Virus record (IMG/VR): IMGVR_UViG_3300022198_002526
Location: 1 to 28,593 of that record
Length of the DNA: 28,593 bases
From: a virus
Strand: one strand, 5' to 3'
Shown: positions 24,846 through 28,593 of the stretch, one piece after another
Position numbering within the stretch: position 1 is the stretch's first letter
How the letters are laid out: each line of letters starts with the position of its first letter
Made by a program: the position numbers and the translations under genes
Notes under the pieces: generated by a model
What the model saw: only the letters and a program-made list of their open reading frames with translations
Databases searched by the model: none
What the model was told of the DNA's origin: nothing

Positions 24846-26774
24846 TTAATAACTTGATGATGATCCAGAACCAGCACCAGTCGTTGTCACAGTAGTTGTT
24901 GTTCCTGTTGTTGTACCTGCAGTTGTTCCTGTACCTGCATATGAACTTGCATTAGTTGTATATCCTACACCTGCATTAGTTTCATAAGTATCTAAGTTTG
25001 CATCAATAATAATATTGTTTAAATCTATTTCTAAAAGTTGTTGACGAACAGGAACAATATCGTTTGATGCAGGTTGTGTCTTTATTCTAATCTTTGTGCT
25101 TGTTGCACCATCAACATTAGAAACAGCAGTAATGTAAATATTATTAATTACAATTTGTCCAGTGGTATAATTAATGGTTCCTTGTGCTGAGTTTTGAACT
25201 GTTTTTGTTCCACCTACATAATAGATTAAACGAACATTACCAGAACCATCATCATCTAAAAAGTATTCTCTACCAGAACCATCGTTAGTATTAAATCCTG
25301 TTGTTTCTAAAATAGAAGTATGACCGGCGTGTGGGTGATATAAACCATTATTAAAATCAATTGTGTAAGTATTTGTACCAGAAGTATTTGGTGTAAAATA
25401 TTGATATAGTTTTAATCTTGTAATGTTAGAAAGAATGGATGAATCAGAATTATCAATAGTAGAAATAAATTTAGAATATCTAAACATCTTACCAAATTGT
25501 TGTAATTGACTTGTGTTGAAATCTGTAATGCTTGATAGAACAACTGATTCAATATCAGTATCAGTCTTTGATGTTATTTTAGAATCATACTTTACATAAA
25601 CTTCAGGTACTAAGTAAGTAATATTAGCATCAACAATTACAGGTATAATAGAACCAATTGAATAATTACCAAGACTAGATATGATAGATTGTTTTACAGA
25701 GTTTGTTAATGTGACACCACTGGTAGGTTTGATTGCAATAAACACACGACCATAAGTTGGAGGATTGTTATCTTCCCCACCCCATACTTGTATTGACTGT
25801 ACATTTGCATATACATCTTGTACAATTGCTTTATAGTCTGCTGTTGTGACTGCTCGATTTTGTGCTGAATATCTTCTTGGTGCATTAAACTTAATTGACT
25901 TAACTGTTTCTGGTAAAGCTCCACCACTTGCATTTGAAGTTGTAGTGACTGTGATATTAGCAAAACCTCCGATTGTACCAGAGAAAGAAAAACTAGATGC
26001 ACCATTTGCTTCATCTGTATTACAAACAATATATTCCAAAGTTACAATGTTTCCATTTTCTATTGCTTTACCAAATACACTATCACCAAAGAATACTTCA
26101 AATTTTTGATCTTCTACTTCTTGTAAAAAATAAACACGAGAGGTAGAAGTAATATCGGTTAAACTTGTATTTAAAGTATAAGTGTGTGTTGTTGTATCAC
26201 TAGAAGAATTTTGAACAGTAACTTTTAATGTTGTTGTATCGGAATTAATATTGTTAATAAGAAAACGTTGATCAGCATCCGATGTATTTGCTGTATATCT
26301 TTCAGTAACTAAAGTACCTTCATAAATGGGAACACTAGAAAATGTAAAGACACCATTAGTTGGTGTAATACTTGTTGCTTGATTGACAACAAATTGATAA
26401 GTGGTATCATCTACCGAGGTTGTTAGTGTTGCACCTTTATTTATTGTTAAAGTAGAAACACCAGTAACATTATTTACTGTAATGTTTACTCTGGCTGTTG
26501 ATGCACGAGCTGATCTTGGTGTGTATCCAACATGTTTAGCATGAGATACTACAGCAGAACGTGTTTGTGCTGAATCTAAAAACATTTCATTGGCAAGCAT
26601 GTTAGCATGAAAGGCATTGTAATGAGTATTGTAAGCAAGAATATCTAAAAGAATATTCATACCAGAACCTTCAAAATCATAATCAGTAAATTCTGTTTGT
26701 CTGGATAAAAATGTTTTTAAATTATTTTTGATATCATCAAAATCTAAATCAGTAATCTGTAAATCATTTGCCAT
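24846..26774 (-). CDS. 6: Baseplate wedge protein gp6-like (642 aa)
   Basis: The N-terminus is typical of gp6: DFDDIKNNLKTFLSRQTEFT, DYDFEGSGMNILLDILAYNT (about 34-53), HYNAFHANMLANEMFLDSAQ and RSAVVSHAKHVGYTPRSARA. A baseplate-J-like core follows, with FEVFFGDSVFGKAIENGNIV (about 228-247) and APRRYSAQNRAVTTADYKAI (about 303-322). gp6 forms the continuous ring that joins wedges around the T4 baseplate hub. Length is close to T4 gp6 (660). The last 40 residues are a low-complexity Gly/Thr/Ser tail that I do not expect in the family core. The ATG overlaps the gp25 stop as TAATG, and gp25-gp6 is the conserved T4-like order. Confidence 0.92.
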   Translation of the reverse strand: MANDLQITDLDFDDIKNNLKTFLSRQTEFTDYDFEGSGMNILLDILAYNTHYNAFHANMLANEMFLDSAQTRSAVVSHAKHVGYTPRSARASTARVNITVNNVTGVSTLTINKGATLTTSVDDTTYQFVVNQATSITPTNGVFTFSSVPIYEGTLVTERYTANTSDADQRFLINNINSDTTTLKVTVQNSSSDTTTHTYTLNTSLTDITSTSRVYFLQEVEDQKFEVFFGDSVFGKAIENGNIVTLEYIVCNTDEANGASSFSFSGTIGGFANITVTTTSNASGGALPETVKSIKFNAPRRYSAQNRAVTTADYKAIVQDVYANVQSIQVWGGEDNNPPTYGRVFIAIKPTSGVTLTNSVKQSIISSLGNYSIGSIIPVIVDANITYLVPEVYVKYDSKITSKTDTDIESVVLSSITDFNTSQLQQFGKMFRYSKFISTIDNSDSSILSNITRLKLYQYFTPNTSGTNTYTIDFNNGLYHPHAGHTSILETTGFNTNDGSGREYFLDDDGSGNVRLIYYVGGTKTVQNSAQGTINYTTGQIVINNIYITAVSNVDGATSTKIRIKTQPASNDIVPVRQQLLEIDLNNIIIDANLDTYETNAGVGYTTNASSYAGTGTTAGTTTGTTTTVTTTGAGSGSSSSY

Positions 26775-27199
26775 TAACGTGTTCTCTCTAACATGGTTTG
26801 AATTGTAATTGATTCAGCAGAACCAATAACATAAAAACTTATTGACACCTGATAGGCATTTCGGTCGTACTGTGGATTGGATTTAACACTAATCAATTTT
26901 GCTCTGGGTTCATAGGCGGTTAATAAATCTTCCACTGCTCGTGTTATGGCAATCTCTGTTACTGGTGTCATGTTTTCAAATAACAGATTTCTTATATCAG
27001 AACCAATCTCTGGATGAAAAGGTTTTTCAAAATGATTCAGTTCAATTAAATTACGAACACTTCGTTTGACTGCTTCAACATCTTTTAATTTTGCAACGTC
27101 TTTGGTTGCAGGATTCTTAATAAAAGATAAATTCAAATCTTTGTAAGTTCGATTTGATCTTTCTCTACTTAAAGATGTTGTATCGTAACGACCTGCCAT
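26774..27199 (-). CDS. 25: Baseplate wedge protein gp25-like (141 aa)
   Basis: A small protein of the gp25/IraD fold. It has DLNLSFIKNPATKDVAKLKD (about 22-41), VKRSVRNLIELNHFEKPFHP (about 44-63), EIGSDIRNLLFENMTP, the ITRAVEDLLTAYEPRAKLIS helix-strand and a terminal VSISFYVIGSAESITI. The EKPFHPEIG-x-x-I-x-x-LLFE motif is diagnostic. gp25 pairs with gp6 and gp53 in the inner baseplate and seeds sheath contact. The older lysozyme label for the family is not supported in T4. It has its own exact late box five bases before the ATG, with no room for a conventional Shine-Dalgarno after the expected transcription start. Confidence 0.93.
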   Translation of the reverse strand: MAGRYDTTSLSRERSNRTYKDLNLSFIKNPATKDVAKLKDVEAVKRSVRNLIELNHFEKPFHPEIGSDIRNLLFENMTPVTEIAITRAVEDLLTAYEPRAKLISVKSNPQYDRNAYQVSISFYVIGSAESITIQTMLERTR

Positions 27200-27204
27200 A
27201 CCAA

Positions 27205-27212
27205 TATTTATA
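27205..27212 (-). promoter_or_regulatory. T4-type late promoter box TATAAATA ahead of gp25
   Basis: An exact box is followed by TTGGT and then the gp25 ATG. Since late transcripts begin a few bases after the box, the message would start at or next to the start codon. Confidence 0.7.
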
Positions 27213-27228
27213 TGACAATCTATAAGAT

Positions 27229-27375
27229 TTATCGACCTTGACGATTATACTTTTTGAAATCTCTGCGTTTTGATTTGTTCATAGAATTAAGTTTAAGTTT
27301 ACCATCTCCAATAGACGTACCTTTGACGATTGATTCGTGGGCTACTTTATCTTTATCATACTTTGCTTTTGCCAT
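27229..27375 (-). CDS. Small highly basic conserved-looking phage protein (48 aa)
   Basis: The protein starts MAKAKYDKDKVAHESIVKGT, continues SIGDGKLKLNSMNKSKRRDF and ends KKYNRQGR. Nearly a third of its residues are Lys or Arg, with no membrane segment or cysteine. The SMNKxKRR...KKY...QGR ending resembles small unnamed proteins near gp25 in other T4-like marine phages as I recall, so it is probably a real conserved gene; function is unknown. Charge suggests nucleic-acid or acidic-protein binding, which is a guess. Its ATG overlaps the stop of the cysteine-rich gene as TAATG, so the two are translated together, and gp25's late box follows it directly. Confidence 0.7.
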   Translation of the reverse strand: MAKAKYDKDKVAHESIVKGTSIGDGKLKLNSMNKSKRRDFKKYNRQGR

Positions 27376-27467
27376 TACTTACACTCACAGTTTCCGCAGC
27401 CACAAGATGTACACGAACCACCGTTCGAACAGTGACATCCATGACCACAATTTTTACATTCACTCAT
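27375..27467 (-). CDS. Cysteine-rich 30-residue protein, metallothionein-like in composition
   Basis: Nine of 30 residues are Cys and two are His, arranged C-x2-C-x3-C-x-C-x5-C-x2-C-x-C-x2-C-x-C (Cys 4, 7, 11, 13, 19, 22, 24, 27, 29). It starts MSECKNCGHGCHC and ends CECK. There is no hydrophobic core, so folding would depend on bound metal (zinc, copper or iron) or on disulfides. The pattern resembles metallothioneins in kind, but I do not match it to a named family. The reading frame is supported by an exact late box five bases ahead of the ATG and a TAATG overlap with the basic 48-aa gene. Late expression at the head of the baseplate operon suggests a role in or around virion assembly; this is inference. 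Confidence 0.7.
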   Translation of the reverse strand: MSECKNCGHGCHCSNGGSCTSCGCGNCECK

Positions 27468-27472
27468 AGTAA

Positions 27473-27480
27473 TATTTATA
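27473..27480 (-). promoter_or_regulatory. T4-type late promoter box TATAAATA ahead of the cysteine-rich gene
   Basis: An exact box is followed by TTACT and the ATG. Box, spacing and the TT after the box match the gp25 promoter. It is the first leftward promoter of the divergent region and would read into the whole baseplate operon. Confidence 0.7.
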
Positions 27481-27483
27481 AGG

Positions 27484-27495
27484 GGTGCGACAATA
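27484..27495 (+). repeat. 12-bp repeat GGTGCGACAATA, copy 1
   Basis: An exact copy occurs at 27725-27736. This copy forms the left edge of the phased inverted-repeat element. Confidence 0.6.
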
Positions 27496-27519
27496 TGTCG
27501 CAGTGCGACAGAATGTGGC
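27487..27519. promoter_or_regulatory. Phased inverted-repeat element (GCGACA / TGTCGC), putative operator
   Basis: Half-sites alternate in orientation every nine bases: GCGACA-ATA-TGTCGC-AGT-GCGACA-GAA-TGTGGC. The first three are perfect and the fourth has one mismatch. Viewed differently, it is two tandem 18-bp units matching at 14 of 18 positions. It lies seven bases upstream of the leftward late box, in the 117-bp region between divergent genes. That location argues for a regulator-binding site or DNA/RNA structure over a terminator. The binding protein is unknown. Confidence 0.5.
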
Positions 27520-27550
27520 AATATTTTACCAATTTTTTCCTTTTTAACCC

Positions 27551-27578
27551 TTGACTATACCGTGCAACCTGATAGCGT
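27551..27578 (+). promoter_or_regulatory. Possible sigma70-like promoter for the rightward genes
   Basis: TTGACT (five of six to TTGACA) is followed after 16 bases by TAGCGT (three of six to TATAAT), just ahead of the 50-aa gene. If it is used, transcription would start close to the ATG. The weak -10 keeps confidence low. Confidence 0.3.
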
Positions 27579-27584
27579 AGAGAT

Positions 27585-27737
27585 ATGGAAAAACAATTAT
27601 TTAAAGTAACTTATCCCGATAAATCCGTTGAATATTTCGAAGAAACATTCAATGATATGTTAGAAGAATATGACCGAATTTTATCTGTATCTACCGAAGA
27701 TATTTCATTATTTTCAATCGAAGAGGTGCGACAATAA
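27585..27737 (+). CDS. Small acidic protein, first rightward gene (50 aa)
   Basis: The sequence opens MEKQLFKVTYPDKSVEYFEE and continues TFNDMLEEYDRILSVSTEDI, ending SIEEVRQ. It is rich in Glu and Asp, with predicted strand-helix-strand character. The V-x-Y-P-D-x-S-V-E-Y pattern looks like a small beta-hairpin reading a positional motif, but I do not recognise a family. It has no good Shine-Dalgarno (TAGAGAT only), and the putative promoter is immediately upstream. Its stop overlaps the next ATG as TAATG. Strand and location, away from the late genes, suggest early or middle expression. The 12-bp GGTGCGACAATA repeat forms its last codons. Confidence 0.55.
   Translation: MEKQLFKVTYPDKSVEYFEETFNDMLEEYDRILSVSTEDISLFSIEEVRQ
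27725..27736 (+). repeat. 12-bp repeat GGTGCGACAATA, copy 2
   Basis: Exact copy of 27484-27495. It spans the end of the 50-aa gene up to the base before the next ATG. Confidence 0.6.
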
Positions 27738-27799
27738 TGACCAACAAAAGTAATAATATATTACCAAATAACCCTTGTATTCACCAAATAAACCAATAG
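27737..27799 (+). CDS. Possible 20-residue micro-ORF
   Basis: The frame reads MTNKSNNILPNNPCIHQINQ and stops at TAG. Its only support is a TAATG overlap with the 50-aa gene, the junction type used by real gene pairs here. It has no recognisable motif and is Asn-rich, as expected of AT-rich noncoding DNA. It may be a leader peptide or chance. Confidence 0.2.
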   Translation: MTNKSNNILPNNPCIHQINQ

Positions 27800-27809
27800 A
27801 ATAAAAAGT

Positions 27810-28007
27810 ATGAAAAACAAAATGTATGAAGACGAAAACCTAGACGCTCTGTTAAAAGAGTTTAACTTTGAACCAAAACCTGTTCAAGGGTTTTGTAAGA
27901 CACGTAAGACACTATTAACCAAATATAGTGATTACGAAACAAACTATGATGATGTTGAAATTGTGTCTTTCGATGAGATCGAAGACCTAGACATGTTTAA
28001 CCAATAA
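27810..28007 (+). CDS. Small acidic protein of unknown function (65 aa)
   Basis: The protein reads MKNKMYEDENLDALLKEFNF at its start and ends VEIVSFDEIEDLDMFNQ. The N-terminal part looks helical, the middle (CKTRKTLLTKYSDYETNYDD) is mixed, and the C-terminal 20 residues are strongly acidic. One cysteine and no metal-binding or catalytic pattern is seen. The Shine-Dalgarno is weak (AAAAAG), and an in-frame ATG four codons in is an alternative start. It lies in the rightward set of small genes that probably act early in infection; no function can be assigned. Confidence 0.65.
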   Translation: MKNKMYEDENLDALLKEFNFEPKPVQGFCKTRKTLLTKYSDYETNYDDVEIVSFDEIEDLDMFNQ

Positions 28008-28025
28008 GAAAGAGAGAACTACATT

Positions 28026-28334
28026 ATGAAACACAACTTAACAAATTTAGAAACCATGTTGAAGATCAAGGATCTTCTCAAAAAGTTACCAGACGATTGT
28101 CTAGTGACTGTATCTAAAATGGTACGTGAACAACAAGTCACTACCAGACGTAGAAACCCCATGAAGGGTTCCTTCGCCGGTTTTCGAATTGGTGAGAAAG
28201 TCCAATTCGGTCGACCACAAGGTCGTAAACACTTTGGAGTGATACTGAAATGTAATCCATCCAAAGCATTAATCCAAGAATCCACTGGAACGAAATGGAG
28301 AGTTCCTTATACTTTAATTCAGGAGGTAGCATAA
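28026..28334 (+). CDS. Small basic protein with probable SH3-like beta-barrel C-terminus (102 aa)
   Basis: Residues 1-45 look helical (NLETMLKIKDLLKKLPDDCL). After an Arg-rich linker (TTRRRNPMKGSFAGFRIG), residues about 55-102 form GEKVQFGRPQGRKHFGVILK, then CNPSKALIQE...KWRVPYTLIQEV. A V-x-FGRP-x-G-x...G-x-V/I-L/V-K-x-NP...W-x-VPY-x-L/I pattern is shared with small phage and bacterial proteins I recall as unnamed, and reads like an SH3-like or KOW-like barrel that could bind nucleic acid. That is fold inference. It starts after AGAGAG with normal spacing and ends just before the next gene. Confidence 0.7.
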   Translation: MKHNLTNLETMLKIKDLLKKLPDDCLVTVSKMVREQQVTTRRRNPMKGSFAGFRIGEKVQFGRPQGRKHFGVILKCNPSKALIQESTGTKWRVPYTLIQEVA

Positions 28335-28335
28335 C

Positions 28336-28593
28336 ATGATCGAAGTAAAACCTGCACAGTCTTTAGACGAAGGCATTTCAAACATTATCGAAGCAAGTAA
28401 CGAAGACTATGATCGTTTTATTGATAATGAAAATATGAAACAAGAGTTCGCCAACTCTTGGAAAATTCAACCCGGACAGAAATTTATTAAGTTAGTATCG
28501 AAGGGTTCTGTTCACAGTTTCATTGTGAAAGAAGACATGTACACCCCTGGTGGTCAACTTCGATTTCGAAAAGGTGATATATTGAAAGCCGCT
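28336..28593 (+). CDS. Unknown phage protein, N-terminal part only (cut by window edge, 86 aa seen)
   Basis: The start is fixed by a perfect AGGAGG (28321-28326) nine bases before the ATG. The visible part has an acidic helical N-terminus (IEVKPAQSLDEGISNIIEAS, DYDRFIDNENMKQEFANSW). A compact beta region follows: PGQKFIKLVSKGSVHSFIVK, then GGQLRFRKGDILKAA. The FIK-x-V...GSVHSFIV...F-x-KGDILKAA pattern is one I associate with short unnamed proteins in marine myoviruses. No function is known to me. The frame is open at the right edge. Confidence 0.75.
   Translation, partial: MIEVKPAQSLDEGISNIIEASNEDYDRFIDNENMKQEFANSWKIQPGQKFIKLVSKGSVHSFIVKEDMYTPGGQLRFRKGDILKAA

Noticed and set aside
26774-27199. 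gp25 as a functional lysozyme
   Set aside because: The family has carried that label, but no lysozyme catalytic motif is visible and the gp25/IraD fold is a structural baseplate component.
27487-27545. Intrinsic terminator formed by the GCGACA/TGTCGC hairpin and the following T-rich stretch
   Set aside because: Genes on both sides diverge from this point, so no transcript needs to end here in the plus direction, and the T-rich stretch starts about 12 bases after the stems with other bases between.
27330-27554. Plus-strand frames across 27254-27554
   Set aside because: They are antisense to the cysteine-rich and basic small genes, lack Shine-Dalgarno sequences and are rich in Tyr/Thr/His as expected from the opposite strand.
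1-28593. Prophage or integrated island
   Set aside because: No integrase, attachment repeat, tRNA or bacterial gene is present; the T4-type gene set points to a lytic virus.

Overview
The window is a piece of an AT-rich tailed-phage genome, most likely a marine T4-like myovirus (pelagiphage or cyanophage type). The evidence is a run of recognisable T4-type baseplate wedge genes (gp25, gp6, a gp7-like protein, gp8, and a DUF4815/gp10-like protein), exact copies of the T4 late-promoter box TATAAATA in front of several of them, and marine-phage style tail-fibre proteins built from short beta-rich repeats. The host cannot be read from the sequence; a SAR11 or picocyanobacterial host is an inference from the base composition and protein style. 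Almost every base is coding, no gap exceeds about 120 bp, and I see no tRNA, transposon, CRISPR array, intron or integrase.

Layout, right to left along the minus strand, which is the direction of late transcription. A divergent control region (27468-27584) holds a late promoter and a periodic inverted-repeat element. Leftward from it come two tiny genes: a 30-residue protein with nine cysteines and a 48-residue very basic protein. The baseplate block follows: gp25, gp6, gp7-like, gp8 and DUF4815/gp10-like (27199 to 16036). A connector block (16029 to 13304) holds a 530-residue structural protein, a small coiled-coil protein, a short fibre-shaft protein and a 121-residue beta protein. The rest, 13300 down to the left edge, is a 13-kb host-recognition block. 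It contains two repeat-built fibre-adaptor proteins (264 and 313 aa), a 173-aa tip-like protein, two small proteins including a Phage_tail_APC-type chaperone, and two giant paralogous fibres (1038 and 1024 aa) with IPT/Ig, LamG-like and SPRY-like regions. It ends with six tandem paralogues of about 215-222 aa and one more fibre gene cut by the window edge.

Rightward from the divergent region (27585 to the right edge) is a different kind of gene set: small, non-structural, unrecognised proteins on the plus strand, probably early or middle genes.

The genes fit together as the distal tail. The wedge proteins build the baseplate, the DUF4815 and 530-aa proteins probably form its periphery, and the many fibre and tip proteins probably attach there, several through a shared N-terminal segment. 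The most notable observations are the six-gene paralogue array, in which two core types and three strand types occur in all six combinations, the cysteine-rich mini-protein, and the 9-bp-phased palindromic element at the late/early divide. All lengths and matches were read by eye; no database search was run.
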